Positions 32,403 to 44,800 of a DNA stretch of 64,000 nt are shown here, piece by piece (the first letter of the stretch is position 1; each line of letters begins with the position of its first letter). A model generated the notes under the pieces. That model was not told the origin of the DNA, ran no database searches, and saw nothing but the letters and a program-made list of their open reading frames with translations. Origin of the DNA: Bolinopsis microptera (Eukaryota > Ctenophora > Tentaculata > Lobata > Bolinopsidae); NCBI RefSeq assembly GCF_026151205.1, contig NC_087077.1:17161475-17225474 (forward strand). Reading direction: 5' to 3'. The position numbers and the translations under genes were made by a program.

Positions 32403-33848
32403 ATGAATAAAAAAAGAACCTCACAAATCGAATCTCTTGCCCGACCGAAACCCCTCGAATACATCCCTCAAGCAAAAGCCAAGATTCCAACAACTACTTC
32501 CGAATGGTTTCTCTTCAAAGGTCAGAACGTTTACAGGCAATTGACCCTAAACTGGGGACGTAAACTCGTGGTTGGGGCGTTTCCTTTCATCGCTTATTTT
32601 AGTGTCACATTCTTCGACTATCGGCGAACGAGGTACAACTTTCAGCTTCAGCAAGCTGACTTCTTTAAGCAGTCTGTTGCTTGCATTGCCAATAGTCCGG
32701 AGGTAAAGGAGGCGTTTGGTACGGATATAAAGCTAAAGAGAGCCTCCTACTGGACTCTTGCTTCAGGGTTTGTTCCATGGGTAAGTAAGTTAAGGAGCAA
32801 TAAATAATTCGATTTATTTTAATGATTCTTTTTTATCTCCTTTAAGTTGTCCTTCTGTGCTCACCAACCATGTTAATTACTTATTGGACAATTTAGATTC
32901 GATTCATGATTATTAAGTTTTAATCCCTGATGTGTAATTCTAATTTAATTATTCTAATTATAATTTAAATTACAGATTAAGGAACGACACGTGTGGTTAG
33001 GATTCTCGAGTCTTCGCAGGGACGGTTGGATTAGGATGGGACTGCGCAGGACGGACTTCATCTTGGACAAGGAATCTGCAAGACTTATTTCAAGTGATAT
33101 TGAAAGTGGACTAAAGAAAGATTTACAGATTTCATTGGCGAAAGCAAAGGAGGTAGGCGAATCTGAAGGTACAAATCATGAAGAAGTATCTAGTGATGAA
33201 GTCAGGGAGACTACTAATTTGACTGTAGAGTCTTCTGAAACAGCTACTGAAACAACTACTAAACTAGTACTCAAAGAAACAGTAGAAAATGAAGCTAACG
33301 AACTGAACGAGTCACCGTCAATAAAAGAAGACACTATTCTGAAGGATTCCGAAAAGGAGGTCTCACAAGAAAATAACTCAGACCAAAACCTCAGCTCTGA
33401 TGAATCCGAACCAAGTGGCTCTTGGAAAGAGGATCATTCACTAACTACACAAGAACGTATCGCTGAACAAGTGGCAGAAAAAGAAACCAAAGACAAACTC
33501 AGTCACGATCAGAGCCAAGAGTACATGGCTGAAATGCGGCGACTATACCCAACTCTTCCGGAGAACTTTGGTCAAAACGATCTGGAGCAAGCTGTTGCTC
33601 TGAAGAAAGATAAACTGCTAGACGGCCAGATATTCAACAACACGTGGGATTTACTGAGCTTGTCGATTCACCCTGATAAGGCGGGTGACGGCCAGACCTT
33701 TGTTTTGTGGGACCCTGAGAAGAGTTACGTTGATCAAGCTGATTATTTCATTGATACAGCCTGGTTATCTATAAAGAAACCGGGGTTTATGAGAGCGTCC
33801 AGTGTTGCTGTTGTGGACCAATCTTCTACTGTGGCAGAAGCTTCATGA
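32403..33848 (+). CDS. COA1-like membrane protein with long acidic C-terminal extension
   Basis: Exon 1 is 32403-32780 and exon 2 is 32976-33848, joined in phase 0, 416 residues. Residues about 50-70 (LVVGAFPFIAYFSVTFFDYR) form one membrane segment. Next comes FKQSVACIANSPEVKEAFGT, which resembles the COA1/TIM21 motif of a short helix with N-P-x-V-x-E-x-x-G, then a beta-rich part (VWLGFSSLRRDGWIRMGLRR). COA1 proteins sit in the mitochondrial inner membrane and help assemble respiratory complexes; that role is inferred only. The remaining 230 residues are a Glu/Ser/Thr-rich linker and a C-terminal block (YMAEMRRLYPTLPENFGQND) that I do not recognise and that is absent from normal COA1. A nine-codon uORF (32377-32403) overlaps the start as TGATG. 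Confidence 0.5.
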
Positions 33849-34177
33849 AGGTTCGCTAATTTGTTAAGTTTAGGTTATTATTATTAAAACAAATTTCTGT
33901 GGCCCTGAATTAGTTAATTTATTATTGAGAGTTGAGACGTAGATCAGTTCGATATTCGAACATTTGATTTTGTACGATCTTCAACTAAACTTGATTTTTG
34001 TATGTTACGGAGTTTCACTGTTTATTTAATTATTTTCTTAACGTTTTTCAATGCGACATGATATTGTAAAACTGACGAGTTAGACGTCTACATAATAATT
34101 AGAACAATGTGCATGCTCATGACTATTTATTCAACCAGATAAGATAACACACTATCATGTAGGCAGATAGCAAGATC

Positions 34178-34711
34178 ATGGGGAGATGGCTACTGAAACT
34201 TCTCTTTTTCACCTTCCTACTTCTCCCTGCTTCACCATTTGTTAACAACATAGCTGCTGGAGGCATGTCCAAGTTTCTAAAATCAGTCGGTGAAGCATTT
34301 GGAGCAATGTTTGACTGTTCCTACACCTGCCCTAACGGGGGCTACCCTATTCCTATCCCTGGCTACGTGCCAAAACCAAACGGTTGCGGAACTGCCGCTA
34401 CAATGTTCACTAAAGAACTAGCCCGGTTTCTACCGTCAGTCCACGAGTGCTGTTCCCATCACGATACTTGTTATGGCACCTGCAAGGAAGAACGGAACAG
34501 CTGTGATAAGAAATTCCGGAAATGTTTGAAGGAGATCTGTGTGGTAGCTAAGCAGATGATAAAAATGGCGGGAAGTAAGTTCAATGCGGAGGAGATTTGT
34601 CAGAGTGCTGTAAATGGTTTGTATGCTGTAGTGGCCGGTGCTGGCTGTAATTCTTATAGAAACTCACAGAAGGAAGCTTGTCTGTGTGTTGGGGGAGCCC
34701 CAGAGTTGTAG
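34178..34711 (+). CDS. PLA2G12: Group XII secreted phospholipase A2
   Basis: Secreted Ca-dependent phospholipase A2, hydrolysing the sn-2 ester of phospholipids. A single exon of 177 residues. The N-terminal hydrophobic segment (LLKLLFFTFLLLPASPF) is a signal peptide. The group XII layout is clear: CPNGGYPIPIPGYVPKPNGC with the Ca-loop NGCG, then the active-site HECCSHHDTCYGTC with catalytic His-Asp, and CDKKFRKCLKEIC. A Cys-rich tail follows (GAGCNSYRNSQKEACLC), matching PLA2G12A/B in order and spacing. The catalytic His is present, as in the active XIIA form and unlike the XIIB form. The stop codon lies in a short tandem repeat. Confidence 0.88.
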   Translation: MGRWLLKLLFFTFLLLPASPFVNNIAAGGMSKFLKSVGEAFGAMFDCSYTCPNGGYPIPIPGYVPKPNGCGTAATMFTKELARFLPSVHECCSHHDTCYGTCKEERNSCDKKFRKCLKEICVVAKQMIKMAGSKFNAEEICQSAVNGLYAVVAGAGCNSYRNSQKEACLCVGGAPEL

Positions 34712-34770
34712 GGGGGGGGAGCCCCAGAGTTGTAGGGGGGGGGGGAGCCCCTGAGTTGTAGGGGAAGCCC
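34690..34770 (+). repeat. Tandem repeat across the PLA2 stop codon
   Basis: Three and a half copies of GGGGGAGCCCCAGAGTTGTA straddle the stop codon (TAG at 34709-34711). The G run grows from 5 to 9 to 11 in successive units. Only the first copy is translated; the others extend the 3' UTR. Confidence 0.85.
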
Positions 34771-35423
34771 CTGGCTTCATTTTGTTTTTATGTTGGAAGA
34801 CTGCATAACTTTTTGGAAAAGTGGGCATCATTCATCACGGTTGTGTTTTAATATTAGATGGGATGGACTGGATAATTCTGTGAATATAATTATAGGCTGC
34901 TTTTTAACAGACATGAACAGTTTTACTTTTGCTTAATTTCAAATTTATAGTATTATTATTTGTAAGTGTGATTGTGTTTATAACGAACTTACAACTATGA
35001 TCTTTGTACATGTAGAGATATTTAAATTATAAATCATTGATATTTAATAATCGGCGTAACTGCCTTTGATTTCTTTCATAGTCCCGTCAGTGATTTTTTC
35101 TGAACGATAATCTAGAGTGGTTCCTATTTTACTTGGCAGGTGAGTAGTGAGCACCGTCCATATCATTATTCACAGCATTGGTTCAATTATCTCGTTCAAG
35201 TTTACTAATATAGTATAGAAAATACTCAAGTATAGTGACTTCTGGGGCACCCTGTACTGCTTTAAAAACATGTCAATCTCTTTAACTTTAAGCATGTAAC
35301 TTGTTTCAAACACATATCTGCTTGATGTTCTACTCTAACTGACATTTGCAGATTTATTCTCCACTTACCCGTATTTTGTAGTAGTAGCACTTATTCCCAA
35401 CTTACCCGTATCTTTTAGTAGCC
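34771..35423. other. Intergenic region PLA2 to MAK16
   Basis: AT-rich, without recognised genes. Near the end a segment with ACTTACCCGTATTTTGTAG is followed by a near-copy ACTTACCCGTATCTTTTAG, a duplicated acceptor-like motif. The second ends at 35418, five bases before the MAK16 start codon. Confidence 0.45.
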
Positions 35424-38400
35424 ATGCAGAACGACGAACTAATCTGGCAGAACATCAACCTCAACTTCTGTTCCTACAAAGTGAAAGCAAAGCAACAGAG
35501 ACAGACATTCTGTAAGAATGAGCACAATGTAACTGGTCTCTGCAATAGACAGTCATGTCCGTTGGCTAACAGCAAATACGCCACTGTTCGGGAGGATAAG
35601 GGTGAGTCTTTATTTACAACATGAACAGTGTAACTGTGTGCACAGTGTATTATACATAGTGCACAGTATAGTGCACAATGTACACTATTCTGTGCACTAT
35701 GTGTAGTGTGTAGTTAACACTACCCTGTGCTCACAATCACATAGATCTGACTAGCTCAGATATAACTAACTTATCTTTCAATTCCTTGACATGGTTGAAT
35801 CTTTTTAGAGGCGAGAGGTTTCTTGTTCTGTAATGAAAACATTGAATCACGTGATAATAAACTTCAGGAGTTTGTTATTTGTACATGAAGGTGATAGAGA
35901 GAGCCCACAGCCCCAAAGAAATGTGGGAAAAAATAAAACTCCCTAGGAATTACGAAAAAGCTCTTGAACTTGTAAGTTCATTTCTAATTTCATAAATCTC
36001 GTTATTTTATCCCGCACGATGATATTTTGATTCCATATCCTACTTTATACACCCTGTTTAATCCTAGAGCTCTTATCAATTTGAGCAATTAAATCTTTTT
36101 TTGCATTATTCGAAAACAATTCCTTTTCAGATCGACAAGCATCTGATATACTGGCCACAGTTCACCGTGCACAAATGTAAGCAGCGGTACACGAAAATAG
36201 TACAATATCTGATCAGAATGAGAAAGTTGAGAAAGAAGAACGTTAAGAAGCTAGTGTCACGTGATCTGAAGGTTAGAATACTGACAGTTGTTGGGGGGGG
36301 GGGGGAGGCGAAGTGGTTCAGTTTCTTGTTTGTTTAGAACAAAAACCTGTTTGTCTACTTATTATATGTTTATCTGCACTGTTTGTTTTATAAATCTGTG
36401 CCCTTCAAAGGAATTTTGTGAATTTACGTAATGATGTTGATAAAATTCAAGGCGTCAGTTCCGAATTCCGATTAAGGGCAGGGCTCCCAACTAAATAGTC
36501 AGAGGTTGCTTCTTGTATTGTTAGTTATTTAGTCGTTAAAGTTAGAAGAAAACAACAATTCATTATTGTATCTAGAATAGTATCTTATTTCTCACTCTTA
36601 ACCTGTAACTCTTCGCTTAAGTTAGCAGATCATACCATAGCTTAACTCTCGTCACTTCACAGATGGAGAAGAGAGAATCGAGGAGGGAGGCTAAGGCTCT
36701 ATCTGCAGCCCAGCTTGACCAATCGATTGAGAAAGAATTGTTAGAAAGGTTAAAGAAGGGTACTTACGGAGATATCTACAATATTCACAAGGATGTTTTC
36801 GAGAAGCTTGTCGATGAGGTACGGTTAAAAATTTCACAGAATTTACTTGAAATACTGTTCTTTATTTAAAGCGGGAATATACTGAATTATTAGTGATTCT
36901 TTCCGCTCCTTTTTCGAGTCACATTGCATAAGTTTAAAGGACCAGTTAACTCAAAAAAAAGTTATCCTCATATTTTGACAGATTGTGACAAATAGCAAAC
37001 TGAGCAACGAGTCGAAATTCCTAAATCTCTAATTGCTCTCTAACGCGTGTAATTAGCGTTTGTATTATTTTGGCGATGACGTCATAAAGTCCCTTGCGCG
37101 CACAGAAGAGCTCGTGAGACTGTATTTTACAGGTAAAAATGGACATAATACAATGTTTCTCCCCTAAATAACTCGAAAAATAAGTGTTTTAGGGTACATG
37201 TTGCTTCATAAGTTGTATATAAACATGGCCATTCTGCACAATTTGCCATCATTCAAAAATCTGTAGGGCCTTCATAGCCCAATTTACAAGATACCCATAC
37301 TTTTGCATGATTTCTGGAACCGGAAATCAGTTTTTCGCCAATAACTGAAAAAGTAAGCACTTTAAGGCATCTGTTTCTTCGTAAGTCATATATAAATATG
37401 CTAATTGCGGTTCTTTTGCACCCTGTCTAAAGACTCTATCACGATCCTATCGAAAATGGGCTCAGCACCACGCCCAAAATGGTTTTTGGCAAATTTCTCG
37501 AAGAGTAAGGATTTTACTTTTTAGGCCATGTGTTGCTCAGTAACTCCTATATAAACATGCATATGCCGCTTCGTTTAAGCCTATTTAGAAGTCTACGACC
37601 TTCAGAAGCAAAGGGTCGGTTACGTTATTGGGTCAATATCGGCGTGGTCAATATGTCTCCAACCGAAAATCGTTTATTCATACTTTTGAGAAGGTCTTTG
37701 CAAAATTTCGTGAGTATACGAAAATTTGCAGGTTCAATTCCATAAATGTCCTTAAATGACTGGACTACACTAGTTTAGAGTTAACTTTAGAGAAACTCAT
37801 AAATCATTATTATCTAAAATTAAGCTGTCAGTGTCCATGATCAACCTATGGCTACAATGTTTTACATGAAAATTGAAATGTAAAAATCAGGAGTAATATA
37901 ATAAGTGTATTTCTAGATTAAAGTGCTATCTCATAGTTTAAGAATTGTATAGATTAACGTATGTCGTTTAGCCATCTAAGAATCGATCGTGCCGCAATAT
38001 ATATGGGCTATGGCCAAAGAATAATAGGGTCTTGGAAATTCTATATTTGTTCAGTGGGTCGATTGACTGAACACGTTTGCACTTGGTATTTAATTTTACC
38101 AGTAGTTTATTTATGTTATGTACCTACCGATGATCATACAAGTAGGACGATAACTAGGTAAGTCAAATTCAAAACACACCGCTCACCGTACACTCCAATC
38201 AGTATTACGTATACCGGGTATTTTTCAGTTCCCACGGCACCGTTCTGATAGGAGCTACTTCTACTAATGGTCCCATGGGAACGGCCGTAAAATAGCCAGA
38301 CTTCATGTCTCCTGTACTGTCTGGCACGTGTGGATTAAAGTAAGAAATTTCGCTATGCTAAAAATATAATTGCTCTCGGAACTATGTCTTTTAGGATAGC

Positions 38401-39233
38401 GAACCATTTGACTGCTCGCATTCTTCCGAACAACTGTAATATTATATTACAGAGTTACACTCTGATCAGCTATATTTAATATATAGCACATTATTTTGTG
38501 TATTAGTTTCATGGACTGGGGAAAAATAATCGGTACAGTCTCCCTTCGTTTTAATGAAGCAATGAAAACAATCCAAAATTATCACATATGACATAACTTG
38601 TAATAGCAGAAACTTTCTAACCGTACATTCACCCGCCACTGTTCAAGAACTTATGTCACTGTTTAAAATCCTGACGTGAGCACTGTACATCCAATCAGCT
38701 ATTCATATAGTTAGGGTGATAGCCAAAACTATAAGGATTTTGGAGAACTAGGGAAATAGTCATAACTCTAAAATTTGAGTGAGTTACACGTGTTTTATTG
38801 ACGATGATAAACATTTGTGCATTGTATTACGCTATGCCAGCGCGCACTGAGGGACTTTATGACGTCACGCGGCCACAGCTTATTATTGCAATAACACGCG
38901 TTACACGTAAGCTAGAGAGTTGGTTCTTTCGGCGATACAATTTTTTACCAGTTTGTCACAGCTGATTTAAATCTTAGCCAAATTGGAGACTACAAATTTT
39001 TCAGTTAACTGGTCCTTTAACTATTTGAATATATAGTCCTATCATAAATTTGCAGTGCCAGCGCCATACGTAATAACACATTTACTTTGACTCAGGAGGA
39101 AGAAGAAGAGGAGGGAGAATCTGAATACGTTGAAGATTTCGACGAAAGCGATTTGGAAGATATTGAGGACTACGAGATGGAAATGGAGATGGAAACTGCT
39201 GGAGCTAAGAAAAGAGTTAAAATAACTGAATAA
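35424..39233 (+). CDS. MAK16: MAK16 homolog, 60S ribosome biogenesis factor
   Basis: Nucleolar protein needed for large-subunit assembly. Five exons with consistent phases: 35424-35601, 35868-35971, 36131-36271, 36663-36818 and 39096-39233, giving 238 residues (human 300). [12 protein letters not shown] and the Cys-rich [20 protein letters not shown] give the N-terminal zinc-site module. [40 protein letters not shown], and [20 protein letters not shown] with YGDIYN follow the family order exactly. The last exon is the acidic tail ([20 protein letters not shown]), shorter than in vertebrates. Intron 4 contains a 2.1-kb TTAA-flanked element. A polyadenylation signal is at 39466-39471. Confidence 0.95.
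36293..36305 (+). repeat. G13 tract in MAK16 intron 3
   Basis: A run of 13 G starts 21 bases after the exon 3 donor. No matching C tract or inverted arm was found nearby, so it is only noted as another G run in an intron. Confidence 0.6.
36938..39016. mobile_element. TTAA-flanked TIR element in MAK16 intron 4
   Basis: Ends are AGGACCAGTTAACT and AGTTAACTGGTCCT with TTAA on both sides (36934-36937 and 39017-39020). Inverted similarity extends inward: GATGACGTCATAAAGTCCC near 37075 against GGGACTTTATGACGTCAC near 38853. TTAA targets are typical of piggyBac and Kolobok-like elements. The interior has three diverged copies of a roughly 160-180 bp unit (near 37160, 37345 and 37497; each has an AAC/AAT-TGAAAAAGTAAG-like start and TATATAAACATG). 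No transposase frame was found, so it is non-autonomous. Confidence 0.75.
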
Positions 39234-39465
39234 CAAACTTTTTAAATGAAACATCTGGTTTTTATATTCTTCAGTTCAGAGATTTTTAGGCTGTACTTTC
39301 CTGATCGATTGCGGTTTTTGGGTAATTTATTCTGACTTAAAATTCAATCTATGCCATATTCATTCCTCTGCCTGTTTTAGTTTTACTCTATAATGACTGT
39401 CTTTTTATTGAATATTTAACTTAAAATTAATTTTCAATCGCATTTGTTTACGAATTCTGCTCAAC

Positions 39466-39471
39466 AATAAA
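39466..39471 (+). promoter_or_regulatory. Polyadenylation signal of MAK16
   Basis: AATAAA 232 nt after the MAK16 stop codon and 127 nt before the TAMM41 start, so the two transcripts abut. Confidence 0.55.
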
Positions 39472-39597
39472 GTACTTTAATTTTAAATCTTATCTTTCAC
39501 ATGATATTAACATAATATTAACAATTAACATATTATAAATATGTTTCAAATTATGTGATCTCACAAAGTAACAATCACACGTCTAGCTTGTAGCTCT

Positions 39598-41612
39598 ATG
39601 TATGGAATATGCAGAGGATACTCAAGAAGTGCGCTGAAACAGCTCACCACCACCTGCAGACACACCCACACCGCTGTAAACTCAACTCTCTCCTCAACTC
39701 CTGCTAAAACTTCAACTCCTGCTAAAACTTCAACACCTGCTAAAACTTCAACACCTGCTAAAACTTCAACTCCTGCTAAAACTTCAACTCCTGCTAAAAC
39801 TTCACCTCCTAAACCATTGAAGAATGACTCGCCCCATCTTTCAAACCCCAAACTTCAGAATCTCGTCACATCCAGTTTTCCGAGGTCACGCATGTGTTTT
39901 GCTTACGGCTCTAAAGTCCTGCACCAGCTTGAAAACCTCCCGACTGCGGCGACTATGACAGATCTTATATTCGTAGCAGAGGATCCTGCAGCATGGCACA
40001 AGGAGAACTTTAGGAACAATAAGCACCATTACTCCTTACCTATGCGGTTAATAGGGCCTAGCGGGGTGGCTTTTGTACAAGATATACGTCCTTATTGTTT
40101 CTTTAACCCGTATGTAGAGATTGATGGGGTCCTTCTCAAGTATGGGATCATCTCTGAAACTCATCTCTTGAAGGGTCAGTTAGCAGTCTGCTCATTTCCA
40201 TTTACCCTCATAGTTGGATTATATTACAATGAAATTAGATTTTAATTTTAGTTTGCGTTATGTTCGTACCCATCCTAGATACTTTCTTCGGCACATAAAC
40301 TGAATGTAAAAATATAAGTTTACTAAATAATATGCAGAGAGTTCTCCAATACCCCTGAAATGTAAAAATATAAGTTTACTAAATAATATGCAGAGAGTTC
40401 TCCAATACCCCTGAAATTTCAGATTTGCAGACCTGGGACACCTTGTACGTTGCAGGGAGGCTCCACAAACCTGTGCTGGTTTTATACCAACATCCTCAAT
40501 TCAGAGGCTCCTACATCACTCGCAACCTGAGGTTAGTTAACTTCACCGAGCAAGGAGGGGTGGTTGACTTTATATTACTTAGAAGGCTGCCTTACTATTC
40601 TCGTTTCTTTGTAACGTCATCCACATTTTTGTGCATCAAAAGTAGAAGATGCGCAGCCCGGCGTATTAAACATGTTTCTAAACATGTTTCTAGAGCTAGA
40701 TACAAATGAGGGCTAAATAAATTAATATAATCGAATTTTACTCTTGATTTTTTGCTATAATTAGAACTGGTGATATATTATAATTACATACGCACAGAAT
40801 TATTAATCGTGATCTGATCTGACTTCAAACCCTCTCAGATCAGCCCTTCACACAGCTCTGATGTTTCTACCGGAGGTGTTCAACGACATCCAACTCTTCA
40901 CCGTCATCTGCAACATCTCATACTGCGGGGATGTCAGGTCCAAACTAAAGCTGGAGAATCTTAATAAGGTTCGGAATATTGTGGAACCTAATATCGAGCA
41001 CTTCAAAAACCTGTACGAATCTGTGATAAACGATTCGCCGTTTGTTGAGAGAACTGATTACGGATACTGCCAGGCTCCTAGAACGGATAAAAATCTCCGA
41101 GCTTTAGAAAACCTTATCCCCGCTAAACTGCTGCATGTGCCGGAAGATGGCTCGCATCCAAAAACTCGTGTCTTTAAATTTGATGATAGACTAGAAACGA
41201 AACACCAGCTCTTCAGAAAGTCGCTGCGGGAGACTATCGCTATCCCGAAGAACAACTGAAAAAGGTAATGTTCATACCCTCAATTAACCAGACAATCAAA
41301 GGATTCTTCACTGCGGGGGCATCCAAATCATTTAGATACGGCCTCGCTAAATGGAGAAAGTCCAAATCAAAATCAGTAGAAGTTTTTAAAAAGGACTCCC
41401 CTGACCTACCAGCTGTTGTGGTGGAAAGTAAGCTGATGTCCCATGAATATAATATTTACTGGCACAGTGTGAGCGCAAAGAATCCTAGTTTCCGGAACAA
41501 CGTGATAATATCTGTGTTTTTAATGGTGTCAGCAACTTTATACGTCATGTGGAGGGAGAGTGGTTATCAAAAATCTCAGGGGGACATCAATAGTTCAATA
41601 ACTGATCTTTAG
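39598..41612 (+). CDS. TAMM41: TAMM41: mitochondrial CDP-diacylglycerol synthase, with apparent frameshift
   Basis: Makes CDP-diacylglycerol on the matrix side of the inner mitochondrial membrane for cardiolipin synthesis. Exon 1 is 39598-40174, exon 2 is 40423-40531, exon 3 starts at 40839. A presequence-like N-terminus is followed by six 18-bp repeats encoding TSTPAK. The nucleotidyltransferase core follows: CFAYGSKVLHQ, MTDLIFVAEDPAAWHKENF, HHYSLPMRLIG, KYGIISE, WDTLYVAGRLHKPV. Later come CNISYCGDVRSKL and NIVEPNIEHFKNLY. The frame then breaks: after HQLF the reading frame stops at 41257-41259, while the next frame carries QKVAAGDYRYPEEQLKKV, then FIPSINQTIKGFFTAGASKS, the conserved end. 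One missing base near 41214 would explain it. A C-terminal TM (about 41503-41550) is extra. Confidence 0.88.
39702..39804 (+). repeat. 18-bp coding microsatellite in TAMM41 exon 1
   Basis: Six copies of ACTTCAACTCCTGCTAAA or the ACACCT variant, encoding TSTPAK. The unit length keeps the frame. It lies between the presequence and the catalytic core, a region likely to tolerate variation. Confidence 0.85.
40304..40422 (+). repeat. 56-bp duplication upstream of TAMM41 exon 2 acceptor
   Basis: Two copies of a unit beginning ATGTAAAAATATAAGTTTAC and ending CTCCAATACCCCTGAA; the second copy runs into the acceptor of exon 2 (AG at 40421-40422). Another intron 3' end duplicated in tandem. Confidence 0.8.
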
Positions 41613-41763
41613 GGTTTAATTTGTTGTGTGTAAATTATTATGTACTTTTTTATTTTGATCTGTCATATGAGAACCAGTTTTAGCTTTTTTCGTGCATCTA
41701 TCCCTGGAAATCAATTTTTTACACCATACTTTTTGAAATGATGTTTGGTCAATGACTGTTCAA

Positions 41764-41769
41764 AATAAA
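41764..41769 (+). promoter_or_regulatory. Polyadenylation signal of TAMM41
   Basis: AATAAA 152 nt after the TAMM41 stop codon and 122 nt before the GTF3C3 start codon. Confidence 0.55.
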
Positions 41770-41890
41770 ACTTCTTTAAAACATAATTATATTATTCTTC
41801 TTGTTGTACTTACTTGTGACGCACTAACATTTAAAGAGGATGCTGGATAATCAAACAGCTTTAAAGTAAAAGATTTTGCTAGACAGACTT

Positions 41891-44800
41891 ATGTCAGACT
41901 CAGAAAGAAAGAGCGAAGAATCTAATTTGAATGACACCCCTTCTTACCTCGACTCACTGGATACCGGGCACGTTAACGCTGGTACGTTGCATTACTGTTT
42001 ATTATTATATCATTATTATTATATTATTACTGTCTATTCATAATGAAATTACAAAATTATGCCTGTATAATCCCACAATCCTGACACCCATAACGTTTTA
42101 TAATACTCTTCTTCTCAACAGTTGATCTGAGTAAAGATAACGGGGAGGAAGAAGGAGAGTTCCTGGATGAGGAGTGGGGGGATGATCAGTGGGACGATCT
42201 GGACAACGACCCGGACAATGAGGACGACGACCGGGACGACAAATATTCCGGTTAGAAAATCAAATATTCGTTGTATTAACCTTTGTCGTGAAGTGAACAG
42301 GTGTTGTTTTATCGAATTCATACAGGTTGGCCCAGAAGTAATTAGTAACTGCCCAGTGCCCTCACGCAACATTCACGTAATTCGTGTTAGAATTGCACCA
42401 AAATGCTAGAAATTATTATAGATATGGACCATCTTAGATTTTCTGAAAGTTTCGTAAAATTTTAGAGATTAAAGTAGATGTGGCACGACACTCCCTCTTT
42501 TTCACTGTTATGTTGTCTATGTTGTCTTCATACTATGAGAATGCTTTGAGTTAGGAACTCACAATTTTCTAGACACGTTTGGTTCGATAATTGAACAATT
42601 TTCCCTCAGCTTTCATAACAGTTTCCAATTCTTGAACTAAAATAAGCTCCTTCCTGGGAAAGCTGTTTCAGTTAGCCTAAACGGCAAATGGTTTGGTTTA
42701 AAGTTAGAAAGCTGTTCCCTGGCTCAGTCTCACAAAGTCATGCTGTTGGTATGAATTGAAACACAATCATATGACGCAAAGGTTCCGTTCATAAATAATT
42801 AACTAATTGGGGTAATTAAACATTACAAAATTTTAAAACGATGCCTATGTCAGAGGATTCATTAGAAATATAGAATACATTACTCAATAGAAAAAGTCTC
42901 TAAATTCTCTCTTCAAAGGAGCAAAACATTAACACAAATATTCATTTCCATGAACTACAATTTGTAAACATTAGATTAAATATCAGATATCGGTAAATTT
43001 TAACTGATGCTCAAAAATTTATTCAACATTTAAATGGACGTGAAAAATATACTTTTTTAACTGTAAAACCGAAGCTTGAAAACATTTAGATATACGGATT
43101 CTAATCAAATTTTTACTTTGCATTCGACTTCAATTTATTCGTTCTACACTGTGTAGTAAGAGGCATACTTAATATCAGGAGCATCATAATTGAAAGAATA
43201 GATTTCGCAGATAGTCCAACGGTTTTTATAATACATCACGATATTTATATAAATTATATGTTAGTGTTGAAATGTTTACTGTTTTTGATGGTTCCGATCG
43301 CCTACCGTCTTTGGCTGGGATAGTGAGATTTGTGTCTGTTCCTAGTTTCCTTCTGAGATGGCTAGGATAGTGAGATTTGTGTCTGTTCCTAGTTTCCTTC
43401 TGAGATGGCTGGGATAATGAGATTTGTTCCTGGTTTCCTTCTGAGATGGCTGGGATAGTGAGATTTGTTCCTAGTTTCCTTCTGAGATGGCTGGGATAGT
43501 GAGATTTGTTCCTAGTTTCCTTCTGAGATGGCTGGGATAGTGAGACTTGTTCCTAGTTTCCTTCTGAGATGGCTGGGATAGTGAGACTTGTTCCTAGTTT
43601 CCTTCTGAGATGGCTGGGATAGTGAGATATGTTCCTAGTTTCCTTCTGAGATGGCTGGGACAGTGAGATTTGCTCCTAGTTTCCTTCTGAGATGGCTGGG
43701 ATAGTGAGACTTGTTCCTAGTTTCCTTCTGAGATGGCTGGGATAGTGAGATTTGTTCCTGGTTTCCTTCTGAGATGGCTGGGATAGTGAGATTTGTTCCT
43801 AGTTTCCTTCTGAGATGGCTGGGATAGTGAGACTTGTTCCTAGTTTCCTTCTGAGATGGCTGGGATAGTGAGATTTGTTCCTAGTTTCCTTCTGAGATGG
43901 CTGGGACAGTGAGATTTGTTCCTAGTTTCCTTCTGAGATGGCTGGGATAGTGAGATTTGTTCCTAGTTTCCTTCTGAGATGGTTGGGATAGTGAGATTTG
44001 TTCCTAGTTTCCTTCTGAGATGGTTGGGATAGTGAGATTTGTTCCTAGTTTCCTTCTGAGATGGCTGGGATAGTGAGACTTGTTCCTAGTTTCCTTCTGA
44101 GATGGCTGGGATAGTGAGACTTGTTCCTAGTTTCCTTCTGAGATGGCTGGGATAGTGAGATTTGTTCCTAGTTTCCTTCTGAGATGGCTGGGATAGTGTG
44201 ATTTGTTCTTAGTTTCCTTCTGAGATGGCTGGGATAGTGAGATTTGTGTCTGCTCATAGTTTCAGATATGATTATGATCATATTGTCTCCTGCAGAGGCT
44301 CTGAAAAATTCAAATTCAAGTCGTATATTTTTAACGGTAGAGTAAAATATTAAATCCTGGGTTCAATGAAACATGTTAAAACATACGTAATTAGAATTCA
44401 TGATATATAATTATATCAGACATAGGAGTTCACTTTCCCTTACGTCATTATGTTTCATAACTCACTTAGATTGAATGAATCTTTTTCTTTTAAAGCTGAG
44501 GCTAATTAGTGAGATAAGGATTTGAGATGGTCTGATTGTTCGAACTCTGTCTTAGCTCTCCAACAGCTGCTCTGAGGCAAAGGTTGAAATATTAAGTCAC
44601 TATCTTGCTACTTACATAATACATACTTTTGTAGCTAAATCACTTAAATCTCAAAATGTTGCGAGAAACGCGAACGGCCATTAAATAGATTTTTTTCTTG
44701 GGTATTTTAATACTTTCAACTATATATAACGAATACTTCCAATCCGGATTTTACATTAAATAGTTTATTTGGTTAATAACTCATTACTCACCTACTTCAA

